17,739 nucleotides of DNA from Candidatus Cloacimonadota bacterium (GTDB taxonomy: Bacteria > Cloacimonadota > Cloacimonadia > Cloacimonadales > TCS61), in the NCBI GenBank assembly GCA_030626645.1, contig DAOUTP010000013.1, forward strand, positions 1 through 17,739, in the 5' to 3' direction. Numbering within the stretch: the stretch's first letter is position 1; every line of letters starts with the position of its first letter. Positions 6,337 through 14,344 of this stretch are shown here, piece by piece. A program made the position numbers and the translations under genes. The notes below the pieces were generated by a model, which did not search any database, was not told the origin of the DNA, and saw nothing but the letters and a program-made list of their open reading frames with translations.

Positions 6337-8394
6337 CTATTTGAGAAGGAGCATTTTTCGTGTTTTGGATAAGCTTCCTGTTTCCAGTTTATAGAAATAT
6401 ATTCCTGAACTGACCGGAAGATCGTTTTCATCAGTTCCGTTCCAAACTACACTGTATTTTATTTCTCCTCGTCCGGCAGTAGCCGGATGACACAAGCTCG
6501 GGGAAAGATCTTTAACTTTCTGTCCTTTGATGTTATAAATTTCTAGAGTCACAAACGAGAATCCGTCTGAGCCGGACACAGCGCTTTGTGCTACTGAAAA
6601 AGAAATTGTAGTTGTCGGATTGAAGGGGTTGGGATAATTACTGAGAAGTCCTGAATGTATAATATCATTATCAGCACTTGTAATTATATAATCAATATAG
6701 ACTTCATTTGAACCGGGACTTTCATTGTCCTGGGAATATATTGCTGTAATATAATAACAATAAGTAAGAGGATCGGGAGGATTAACATAATCTACATAAC
6801 TTAATTGATCGGTTGTGTCCAGCAGTGTAAATGTACTGGAATTAATGTTCCGGTAAATATTAAAATATTGTAACTCTTTGGTTGGCGAATGCTGCCAGTT
6901 CAAAGTAATTTCATTACCACTTAATTCTCCTGTCAGATAAGTTGGAGGAATCATTTGGCATAGATAAAAATCAACAGTAACGGATTGCTGATCATATACA
7001 ATAATATCATCATAGGAAATAGTTTCATATTCCGGATACGAAGCAGTAACAGAATAGATCCCGATCGGAACTTCAATTTCATAGTCGGTTGTTCCGCTGA
7101 TATCCGGTTCGATATCGAAGATATACTCAACTGAGAGGTTTTGGATCGTAACTGTTATGAGTGATGTGTCAACAACAGCGGGAGCAAGAGTTATCTGACC
7201 ATTAATAAAGCCGGTAAACAGGTCTGGAACAATATCTACGATTGCCCCTTCCACAACAGTCAATCCGTAAGGAATCTCATCAGGAAGCAAATACCAGCCA
7301 TTATAAGAACCTCCCCAGCCAAAATTAATATGATAATATTCATCAGAATTATATCCATCAATCACAAAATTATGACCTGCATCTCCCGCTGGAGTTACAG
7401 ACGCAAAATGAACCGGCAAGGCATTCATCATATTCTGAGCAATATGTTCATAGAAATCCGGCATAGTTTCATCTATTAATTGAGCGTTGTCAAAATTGAA
7501 TTTTAAAAAAGCCTGATATGCCTGGTTAACACCAAAAGTGCCTGAGATCTGGGAAGTGTAAACCTGATGTGCTGCAACCCCGCAGGCAAAAGCTAAAGCA
7601 GCCTTATCTGTATTTGTTACGGGAATTTCATATAAATAATGAAATGCTAAAGTATCAAGGCATACATTCATTTCCGGAAAAGAAAGGAAATCATGCAGCA
7701 AATAATCATCATCTATCCAGTATTGCCGACCTGCGTAATTGTGATAATAATCATCCGCATCATCAAAGAACACACAGTTTGTAGTTCTATGATAATTGAT
7801 AATTTGAGCCATTGCAATTGCGGGACATCCGGCAACACTTCTGTTTCCTGTTACGGGATCTATTGGACAAAAGTTATTATACGGAGCGCTCTGGGTCCAA
7901 TTGTATAGTAACCAACCGCCTGTTGGGGTTGATCCTTCCGGTGGCCATTGGTCAAGCCTGCTATTCTCAATATTCCCATCCAACATTTTTAACCATGATC
8001 TATTCCTGTAAGAAATAGTTTCTTCCGGTAAATTGGAAATATTCTCCAAACGCAAAGAGATATCAGTTTTGAGCATATTTAAAAGAATATTTTCACTTTC
8101 TTCATCATAAAAATTGCCGGTAAAAGAATATGCAATAATAGGAGGTAAATTGTTTTCCCCAGTTGTTACAATATATCCTTTTGGTTGCAGCTCGAAAACA
8201 CGGAATAATACATTTTCACCGTTTTGATCGAGTATTTCAGCTGATTTTATAATCGAAAAATCACTCGATTTTCCAAGTTGGATAAGTTTATTGTTAGCGA
8301 TTTTGGTACAGGAATCAGATTCTACTTGTTTTGCAAATAAACCGTAGTTAAATATTAGAATTATGATCAATAAAAGAATGATCTTGTTTTTCAT
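6337..8394 (-). CDS. Secreted C10-family (streptopain-like) cysteine protease with C-terminal sorting domain
   Basis: 685 aa. Signal peptide about 1-21 (KNKIILLLIIILIFNYGLFA). A propeptide at about 25-135 carries the GYIVTTGEN..PPIIAYSFTG.F pattern of Spi/streptopain propeptides. The catalytic domain (about 140-395) has nucleophile Cys190 in SVAGCPAIAMAQIINYHR and His341 in AGHNFVIDGY, followed by YHINFGWGGSYNGWYLLPD. SpeB uses Cys192 and His340 in its zymogen, so the spacing agrees. Then come a beta-sandwich region resembling carboxypeptidase-regulatory domains (about 400-475), a fibronectin-III-like domain (about 485-570), and from about 586 a sorting module NYPNPFNPTTTISF... ending SKTRKMLLLK, as used for secretion or surface attachment in FCB bacteria. 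It is probably an extracellular, self-activating endopeptidase. The Shine-Dalgarno AAAGGAAA precedes ATG 8394. The sorting domain carries extra stretches (see the palindrome at 6469-6490). Confidence 0.92.
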   Translation of the reverse strand: MKNKIILLLIIILIFNYGLFAKQVESDSCTKIANNKLIQLGKSSDFSIIKSAEILDQNGENVLFRVFELQPKGYIVTTGENNLPPIIAYSFTGNFYDEESENILLNMLKTDISLRLENISNLPEETISYRNRSWLKMLDGNIENSRLDQWPPEGSTPTGGWLLYNWTQSAPYNNFCPIDPVTGNRSVAGCPAIAMAQIINYHRTTNCVFFDDADDYYHNYAGRQYWIDDDYLLHDFLSFPEMNVCLDTLAFHYLYEIPVTNTDKAALAFACGVAAHQVYTSQISGTFGVNQAYQAFLKFNFDNAQLIDETMPDFYEHIAQNMMNALPVHFASVTPAGDAGHNFVIDGYNSDEYYHINFGWGGSYNGWYLLPDEIPYGLTVVEGAIVDIVPDLFTGFINGQITLAPAVVDTSLITVTIQNLSVEYIFDIEPDISGTTDYEIEVPIGIYSVTASYPEYETISYDDIIVYDQQSVTVDFYLCQMIPPTYLTGELSGNEITLNWQHSPTKELQYFNIYRNINSSTFTLLDTTDQLSYVDYVNPPDPLTYCYYITAIYSQDNESPGSNEVYIDYIITSADNDIIHSGLLSNYPNPFNPTTTISFSVAQSAVSGSDGFSFVTLEIYNIKGQKVKDLSPSLCHPATAGRGEIKYSVVWNGTDENDLPVSSGIYFYKLETGSLSKTRKMLLLK
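6350..6386 (-). repeat. 37-nt repeat, copy A (sorting-tail DNA)
   Basis: Identical base for base to 8585-8621. It encodes the last residues of the sorting tail (GSLSKTRKMLL). The similarity continues with few mismatches on both sides. Confidence 0.9.
6469..6490. repeat. Palindrome inside the coding sequence of the C10 protease sorting domain
   Basis: TCGTCCGGC, loop AGTA, GCCGGATGA: a 9-bp stem with one G-T pair and a perfect TCCGGC/GCCGGA core. On the coding strand it translates to part of SLCHPATAGRG, which interrupts the otherwise conserved sorting domain between IKGQKVK and VVWNGTDEN. The sister sorting domain in the gene at 8572-10878 has no such stretch. Confidence 0.6.
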
Positions 8395-8501
8395 AACATT
8401 TCCTTTTTTGAATTTTATTATAGAACCATCATTTGTAAATTGCAGTTACTTTATCAGGAATATTTGTCAAATATTTTTTGGTTAATGTTAATCTATAAAA
8501 A

Positions 8502-8525
8502 AGCGCCCCGAATTTTCGGAGCGCT
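8502..8525 (-). terminator. Intrinsic terminator of the FG-GAP/VCBS-like gene
   Basis: The stem AGCGC-C-CCGAA pairs with TTCGG-A-GCGCT, with only one C/A mismatch and a TT centre. Read leftward, it is followed at once by TTTTTTATAGAT. It lies 47-70 nt past the stop at 8572 and separates this gene from the C10 protease gene. The rest of 8395-8571 should hold the promoter of the protease; I cannot pick convincing boxes. Confidence 0.85.
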
Positions 8526-8571
8526 ATATAGTTGCTTTCAGATTATTTTATTAAGTAAGATTTATCCGTCA

Positions 8572-10878
8572 TTACTTTAGAAGCAGCATTTTTCGTGTTT
8601 TGGATAAGCTTCCTGTTTCCAATTTATAGAGATATATCCCTGAACTTTGATCAGTTGCATTCCAAATGTGATCGTGGTGACCACTGTTAAATTTATAAGC
8701 TTTTATTAATTGCCCTTTTATGGTATAAACTGAGAGAATTCCGGTTGTTCCTTCTGCAATATCAAAACTAATTGTAGTTATCGGATTGAAGGGGTTAGGA
8801 TAGTTTGAAAGATTATATAAAGCAATTGTATTGCTTTGGACAGAAACCATAGCTGCACAAGTTACCGAATTAGACGGTTCAGATTCTCCAGAAGGATCCT
8901 CGTATAGAGCCGTTATGTAAAAAGTGCTTTCTGCATTTGCATTGATCGGTGCATTGATTATTGTTAACTCTAAAATATTTGCAGCAACTGTTTCATAAAC
9001 TTCATCATTTACATAAATGTTATAATTAATTAATGTTGCGTTACAGGATTCAGGTTCATCCCAGGTTAGATCATAAATATTATCAGGGAAAACATAATAG
9101 TGATCCACTTCTAAATTTTGTGGTGGAAAGAATATAAAATAACTATATGTAAACTCAACTTCAATAATTTCAGATTCTCCCTCATCGTAAACAGCAGACA
9201 CACCAGCTATATAAGTATGTCCTGGAACAAGTGTCCCGTCGTTGTAATCATAGAATGCATCTGTAGTAAAGGCTATGAAAATACCATCAAGATAGACGTT
9301 GTAACCAACGAAGTCTCTTACCAAAGGGGAATCCCAGATGGCAAAACCTGTTTCATCTACAAACAAGTTCTGGGGTGGATAAATAATGGGTATGAATGAT
9401 GGATCATACAAACCATTATGCTGGATATTAACACCATCAATTATCATATAGGCAAGATCTTCGTTCCAGGCAGTGTCGGTTTCCCACAAATAGCATTCTA
9501 CAACCCAGTTCATTATATCAGTAGCAGCCCCCATAATTTCCAATTGGTTATCATTATCCACATCACCAAATACTGGTGTAATTCCCATCGTAGTTGAGCT
9601 CCAGATTGTTCCGCAAGCTAACGGCCAGTCAACACATTGAGTTCCATCATGGTTATAAGCGTTATATCCGAATCCAAAATTATTATCATCGATCATTAAT
9701 TCTACTTCATCGTCACCATCAAGATCAGCAATGCCAATTTGTGAATAGATCGCATTAGTAGGACCTGCCGGAAATCCGGTTAAAGCATTACCGGAAGCAT
9801 CCCAGGCAAAAATATGATCTACCGGTGTACCGGATCCAACTTGATCACCAATAACAACATCCAGAGAACCATCCTGGTCAACATCACCAAGCGATACAGT
9901 TCCAAAGATCCAATAATTTGTAGTTTGCGGCCAACCATCAACAGAGCTGGCATCTTCATTAACTGCGAAAACAGCTCCCGCACTCGCTGAACAACCACCC
10001 CAGATTATTTCTCTCAGTCCATCGTCATCAAGATCATATATGATCGGCTGAGAATAAGAATATGTATAGCCTGTATTTTCTACAGGAAATCCAGGTAGAA
10101 TATTCCCCTGCAGATCAAAAACATGAAGCATATTATAACTCAATGCAACTATTTCAGGGATTCCATCTCCGGTTATATCTCCGGCAGATATGCCGGCCCC
10201 CGGGATGTAATCCAATTCTTGTGGAAAACCATCATAAACACTTCCATCACCATTGTAGACATACACCCAACCTTGAGGATGATTCCTGACGTTTACAAGT
10301 ATTTCCATATCTCCGTCAGAATCAAGATCATATAGACAGGCATTATTTGTACCACCACCAGCCTGGGTAACAGGAAAACCGGTACAAGCGGTTCCATCCA
10401 ATTCAAAAGCATAAAGAGCTCCGGAGTTGGCAGTAGTGTTATTACGGCTGGTACAGACAATTTCAATTTCTCCATCACCATCAATATCACCGGCAGCCGG
10501 ACTGCTCCAAATATAAAAACCCAATTGTACAGGCCAGCCTTCCACTACACTTCCATCCAGGTTCAATGCAGTAATTTTAGTGCCAACGCCAAAAAGAATT
10601 TCTGATTCCGGATCTGCATCCATATTAACGTAAATAGCACCATTATGGCAATTTGAACCGGTATAACTTACAGGCCAGCCTTCTGCAACTTGTGGAAGTT
10701 CTCTTTCAAAAGTAGCATTCTCAATAAGCTGTGTATCCAGATCATTCAATAGAACTCTGCCTTCCATGTCAGGCATGACAGTTCTTTGAATATCTCCCGG
10801 TAAATCAGAGTAATTTACAACGATTGCCGAGAGTTGTACTGTGATAAAAATAATAAAAATAATTTTGAATAACTTCAT
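8572..10878 (-). CDS. Secreted FG-GAP/VCBS-like repeat protein with Fn3-like domains and C-terminal sorting domain
   Basis: 768 aa from ATG 10878. A TTG at 10893 would add five codons, but these contain the Shine-Dalgarno AAAGGAG, so the ATG is the start. Signal peptide about 1-19 (KLFKIIFIIFITVQLSAIV). Residues about 75-450 hold seven calcium-loop repeats, each preceded by a GWPV or GFPV stretch: DIDGDGEIEIV (from Asp131), DLDSDGDMEIL, DITGDGIPEIV, DLDDDGLREII, DVDQDGSLDVV, DLDGDDEVELM and DVDNDNQLEIM (from Asp439). Seven such units fit a beta-propeller of the FG-GAP/VCBS integrin-like type. Two fibronectin-III-like domains follow, each starting PPQNL (about 495-675). From about 690 comes the sorting domain NYPNPFNPITTISF... 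ending SKTRKMLLLK. No catalytic motif is seen. It is probably a secreted or surface-anchored binding protein; the ligand is unknown. The tail DNA is nearly identical to that of the C10 protease gene. Confidence 0.88.
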   Translation of the reverse strand: MKLFKIIFIIFITVQLSAIVVNYSDLPGDIQRTVMPDMEGRVLLNDLDTQLIENATFERELPQVAEGWPVSYTGSNCHNGAIYVNMDADPESEILFGVGTKITALNLDGSVVEGWPVQLGFYIWSSPAAGDIDGDGEIEIVCTSRNNTTANSGALYAFELDGTACTGFPVTQAGGGTNNACLYDLDSDGDMEILVNVRNHPQGWVYVYNGDGSVYDGFPQELDYIPGAGISAGDITGDGIPEIVALSYNMLHVFDLQGNILPGFPVENTGYTYSYSQPIIYDLDDDGLREIIWGGCSASAGAVFAVNEDASSVDGWPQTTNYWIFGTVSLGDVDQDGSLDVVIGDQVGSGTPVDHIFAWDASGNALTGFPAGPTNAIYSQIGIADLDGDDEVELMIDDNNFGFGYNAYNHDGTQCVDWPLACGTIWSSTTMGITPVFGDVDNDNQLEIMGAATDIMNWVVECYLWETDTAWNEDLAYMIIDGVNIQHNGLYDPSFIPIIYPPQNLFVDETGFAIWDSPLVRDFVGYNVYLDGIFIAFTTDAFYDYNDGTLVPGHTYIAGVSAVYDEGESEIIEVEFTYSYFIFFPPQNLEVDHYYVFPDNIYDLTWDEPESCNATLINYNIYVNDEVYETVAANILELTIINAPINANAESTFYITALYEDPSGESEPSNSVTCAAMVSVQSNTIALYNLSNYPNPFNPITTISFDIAEGTTGILSVYTIKGQLIKAYKFNSGHHDHIWNATDQSSGIYLYKLETGSLSKTRKMLLLK
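8585..8621 (-). repeat. 37-nt repeat, copy B (sorting-tail DNA)
   Basis: Identical to 6350-6386 and encodes the same tail residues. Two genes sharing exact DNA here, while their domains diverge elsewhere, points to recent copying, gene conversion, or strong codon-level conservation of the tag. Confidence 0.9.
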
Positions 10879-11008
10879 TTCTGCTCCTTTCAATTTTAAT
10901 TTATAAAACTACATTATTTAAATCCTTTAGTACAATTATTTGTAAAGCAAAATATAAATAAGAAGGAAAAAGCATATGATTCAAGTCTTTCACCGATTTT
11001 TTTTCACT

Positions 11009-11074
11009 CCCATCCCTTTATTTTAAGGGGAAGGGCTGGAGATGGGGTTCTAACTCCTAATCCCTCATCCCTCA
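11009..11074. repeat. Intergenic nested dyad followed by short direct repeats
   Basis: The outer arms CCCATC (11009-11014) and GATGGG (11041-11046) enclose an inner CCCTTTA/TAAGGG hairpin (11014-11029). After this come direct repeats of the type CTAATCCCTCATCCCTCAT up to the hairpin at the tricorn stop. It is much more GC-rich and G/C-skewed than the surrounding intergenic DNA, like a degenerate dispersed element. The rest of 10879-11084 shows no gene. The segment next to 10878 should contain the promoter of the VCBS-like gene. Confidence 0.45.
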
Positions 11075-11099
11075 TTGAAAACGCTTACAGCGTTTTCAA
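11075..11099 (-). terminator. 10-bp perfect hairpin spanning the stop codon of the tricorn gene
   Basis: TTGAAAACGC, loop TTACA, GCGTTTTCAA. The loop contains the reverse complement of the TAA stop, so the 3' arm of the transcript hairpin starts directly after the stop. The leftward strand continues TGAGGGATGAGGG with no T-run, so this is at most an atypical terminator or an mRNA 3'-end stabiliser. Confidence 0.45.
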
Positions 11100-14000
11100 C
11101 AACTCTTCCACAGCTCTTTTCAGTTGAACATCATCATCGTTAATGATCTGCTCCGGTGTTGGATCTACGAATATATCAGGGATCGCACCATTTCCTTCCA
11201 TGTTTTTCCCAGTTGGAGTATACCATCCGGTAGAAGGCATCCGCATACTGGAACCATCCATAAATGTATAATGCCCGGTTCCTATTACAGAACCGCTGGT
11301 TGGCATTCCGATCACAGTTCCAAGATTTAGTTGTTTAAATAAAGTTGGAAAGATCTCAGCATCGGAGAAGGAATTCTCATTTATCAGCAAAACCATTGGA
11401 ACATCAACCGTATTCCCAGGATTTTTGTATTTCGTCTTAGCATCATAAGATCTATATGTACTTAAAGCATAGGGTTGCTTGGTTAAAATTTCCACCAGCC
11501 AGTCATGAATATAACCACCTCCATTATTTCTCACATCAATTATCAGAGCTTTCTTCTCAGCATTTTCGGCAAATAGATCCTGAATAAATTTTTGATAGCT
11601 TGTATTATTCATACTTCTTATATGAAGATATCCGATTTTTCCACCGGATAATTTCTCCACTTGTGTGCGTCGTTCTTCCACCCAGTTATCATAATAAAGT
11701 GCACGGTTCTCACGGTTGCTCAATCCCTTTATAGTAACAACCTTCATACCATCATCGCACAAGATTCCCAGCTTTATCTTTTCACCAATTTTATTTTTAA
11801 AGTGAGAAAGAATATCCATACCTTTTCCAACTTCTTCTCCATCAATAGAAAGTAGAATATCACCCGCTTTGATGTTATGCGGTTTGTTTAATTTTGATTT
11901 CTTGAAAACCTTTTTAATTCTGACTCCATCTTTGGGAAAATTCTCAAAATCTAGTGTTATTCCGCAATAAGCAGTACTGTAAGTTTTATATTTGGAATCG
12001 CTGCGCGGGTAAAATCCTGTATGCGAGGCATTTACTTCACCTATCATTTCATCAACAATTCTTTTTAAAATTGAAGGATCATCTGCAAACTTTAAGTATT
12101 TGGAATAATCTTTCCTCGCTTTCTTCCAATTTACTCCGTGCATATCGGGATCATAAAAACCATTACCAAATTCGACCCAAGCCTGCTGAAAGATATCATT
12201 ATTAAGTTGGTATTTATCGTAGGAATATTTATAATCCATTTCAATAAGTTTTGCTTTTTTTCCTTTTTTCGGAGTAAATTTATAAAGCTTCTCTTTGAGA
12301 ATATAGTAAAAAACCTTATTTTTTTCATTAAACTTCAAATTTCCCGGATCGGAAGAAACAGAAGTGATCAGTTTATCATTTTCCCCAATATAATCTACCT
12401 TTCTTAATGTGTATTTTTTATTATAATGATTCACATAATAGAGGGTTGAATCATCTTTTACATGAGCTATCCAATTATTCCCCGGTTTGGAAATTATTGT
12501 AGTAATTCTATCGGCAAAACCTTCTATGTCTATCTTCAGCGGATCTTTCTTCTCATCTTTTTCTTGCTTGTCATTCTTCTTCTTGTCATTGTCTTTCTTA
12601 ATCAAAGATGGATCCATGATCTCTTTCCAGTTATCTTCTTCATTATAGAAATCTTTTCTAGCTAATAGATCAACTCTTCTTATTTTCCCATTCTCTGTAA
12701 AGAAAGCAGATTTATTATCCTTCCCCCAGAAAAAATCACCGATCCAACCATCAAAATTATAAAGTAGTTCTTTTTTGTTTTTCTCAATATCATACAAATA
12801 GATGTGCTGAGTCCATTCCTCAGGAAGTGTCTCCCGGTAAAGAGCGAATTTTTCATCAGGACTTATTTTTACATGATTAGAAACATATTGATCATCGATA
12901 ATTGTATAGATATTATTGCCCACACTGTCTGCAAGCGCTACTTGACGTTTCCGCTCAGCATTGGAAAATCCGATAGCCAAAGTCTTTCCTTCACGCACCA
13001 CCCAGTTGATATATTTATCACCGCTCCACTCAATCTTCTCGATATTTGTAATATCTTTTATATTAACTCTGTACAACTGCAGTTTACCATCAATCCTTTT
13101 GGTGAAGAGAATAGTCTGATTATCACTTAGAATTTCAATATTGCCAACACCTTTTTGATCATGGGTTATCTGTCTTACATCTCCCCCTTTTTCGGGAACT
13201 GCAAAAAGGTCGAATTTGTAAGTAAACACAACGAGTTTTCCATTATCAGAAACTGCATAATTGGAAGCTGAATTCTTCACATCTTCTCTCTCTAGCAAAT
13301 TCACATAGCAATCCTGGTCTATTTCTATTTTCAGCTCCGAAGCTTTTTGCTTAACCGGATCGAATTTCCATAAAGTATCAAATCGCTCGAACACAACGCG
13401 ATCACTCGACATTGCAATAGCAACGCTCCGAGCTGACCATTTTTTAAATCTTGTAAGCTGTTTGCGCTCCATAAAATTATTATTGCTCACTTTATAAAGT
13501 TGGAACACATTGCCGTCTGAAGCTGCAAAATAAATGTTATTGGAAACTTTAGAATATACAGGATATTGCTCGGTAAGATCAGTTTCAGTTAATCTTGTAT
13601 ATTTATTTTCTTTGAGATCGTACACCCATAATTCACCATTAAAACTGCCTGAATAAGATTCACGGTAGATCTGACCTCTCATATCAAACATTATTTTATT
13701 TCCATCTTTTGAAATAGATGCGTTCCTGCCGGCAAAAGATGTAAGTTCCACAAAAGAACCATCTAGTTTAACATTATAGAAAATATATCCTCTTCCTGTT
13801 TCATAGCCACGTGCTAGAAGTGATTTGCTGTTTGGGAACCAGTCTAGAACATACAATTCTTCTTTATTAACAACTTCGATTTTTCCACCTTCTAATGTAT
13901 AAAGATAGATACCTGCCCATCCATCTCTATTGGAATTGAAAGCGATCTTTTTGCCATCTGGTGAAAATTTAGGATACAATTCTTCAGCATCGGTAGACGT

Positions 14001-14171
14001 AATTCTCATCGCAGCTCCACCTTTAAAAGGAACAAGCCACAGATCATTTTTATAAACGAAACAGATTTGTTCACCATCCGGTGAAATGGTTGGATTACTC
14101 ATGAAATGCGGTTCTACTGCAATTAGTATTGTTACTATTAGCAAACTGAGAATTATAAGTATTTTTTTCAT
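11085..14171 (-). CDS. Tricorn-type S41 serine protease (exported)
   Basis: 1028 aa, the full length of tricorn protease. The N-terminal segment KKILIILSLLIVTILIAVEP is a signal peptide or anchor, so it works in the periplasm, unlike the cytosolic archaeal enzyme. Two beta-propellers follow, with repeated TISPDGEQI, KFSPDGKKIAF and KISPDEKFALY strands (about 25-300 and 300-640). A highly charged Lys/Asp/Glu linker sits at about 530-550. Next are a helical domain with His717 in VNASHTGFYPRSD, a PDZ domain (about 745-830; HNIKAGDILLSIDGEEV), and the S41 core with Ser936 in NSFSDAEIFPTLF and Glu992 in NMEGNGAIPDIFVDP. In Thermoplasma tricorn the catalytic His746 and Ser965 are 219 residues apart, the same as here. 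The family degrades oligopeptides released by larger proteases, so it may work downstream of secreted proteases such as the C10 enzyme; that link is inferred. AAGGGGAA lies upstream of ATG 14171. Confidence 0.95.
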   Translation of the reverse strand: MKKILIILSLLIVTILIAVEPHFMSNPTISPDGEQICFVYKNDLWLVPFKGGAAMRITSTDAEELYPKFSPDGKKIAFNSNRDGWAGIYLYTLEGGKIEVVNKEELYVLDWFPNSKSLLARGYETGRGYIFYNVKLDGSFVELTSFAGRNASISKDGNKIMFDMRGQIYRESYSGSFNGELWVYDLKENKYTRLTETDLTEQYPVYSKVSNNIYFAASDGNVFQLYKVSNNNFMERKQLTRFKKWSARSVAIAMSSDRVVFERFDTLWKFDPVKQKASELKIEIDQDCYVNLLEREDVKNSASNYAVSDNGKLVVFTYKFDLFAVPEKGGDVRQITHDQKGVGNIEILSDNQTILFTKRIDGKLQLYRVNIKDITNIEKIEWSGDKYINWVVREGKTLAIGFSNAERKRQVALADSVGNNIYTIIDDQYVSNHVKISPDEKFALYRETLPEEWTQHIYLYDIEKNKKELLYNFDGWIGDFFWGKDNKSAFFTENGKIRRVDLLARKDFYNEEDNWKEIMDPSLIKKDNDKKKNDKQEKDEKKDPLKIDIEGFADRITTIISKPGNNWIAHVKDDSTLYYVNHYNKKYTLRKVDYIGENDKLITSVSSDPGNLKFNEKNKVFYYILKEKLYKFTPKKGKKAKLIEMDYKYSYDKYQLNNDIFQQAWVEFGNGFYDPDMHGVNWKKARKDYSKYLKFADDPSILKRIVDEMIGEVNASHTGFYPRSDSKYKTYSTAYCGITLDFENFPKDGVRIKKVFKKSKLNKPHNIKAGDILLSIDGEEVGKGMDILSHFKNKIGEKIKLGILCDDGMKVVTIKGLSNRENRALYYDNWVEERRTQVEKLSGGKIGYLHIRSMNNTSYQKFIQDLFAENAEKKALIIDVRNNGGGYIHDWLVEILTKQPYALSTYRSYDAKTKYKNPGNTVDVPMVLLINENSFSDAEIFPTLFKQLNLGTVIGMPTSGSVIGTGHYTFMDGSSMRMPSTGWYTPTGKNMEGNGAIPDIFVDPTPEQIINDDDVQLKRAVEELLKTL

Positions 14172-14219
14172 TTTTTCCCCTTTATTATGCCGGTGTAGTT
14201 TAACATTACCGGATTATTT

Positions 14220-14344
14220 GCTCACGGATCTTCACGAATTAAACTGATTACAAAAATAAACATAACAAACAAATCCAAAAATTGAATTTGTACTTAACTT
14301 ATTAATCTTTGTCGATCTGTGCTTTTCCGTGTTCATCAGTGAGC
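14220..14344. repeat. Intergenic element with inverted ends and GTG-periodic units
   Basis: The left end GCTCACGGAT (14220-14229) is the inverted, 9-of-10 counterpart of the right end ATCAGTGAGC (14335-14344). The right half contains irregular units spaced about 10-12 nt (aatcTTTGTc, atCTGTGc, ttCCGTGtt, atCAGTGag). The left end contains the inverted form (CACGGATCTTCACGAATT). The right end overlaps the last codons and stop of the 945-aa gene. It resembles short dispersed intergenic repeats; copy number is unknown. The region 14172-14335 has no gene. It must also hold the tricorn promoter unless there is read-through. Confidence 0.4.

Noticed and set aside
11050..11074. CRISPR-like short repeats (CCCTCAT)
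   Set aside because: Only two or three 7-nt units with no spacers, and no cas genes.
12804..13130. Plus-strand open frame of 108 codons inside the tricorn gene
   Set aside because: Antisense shadow of a well-supported propeller-coding region, with a low-complexity translation.
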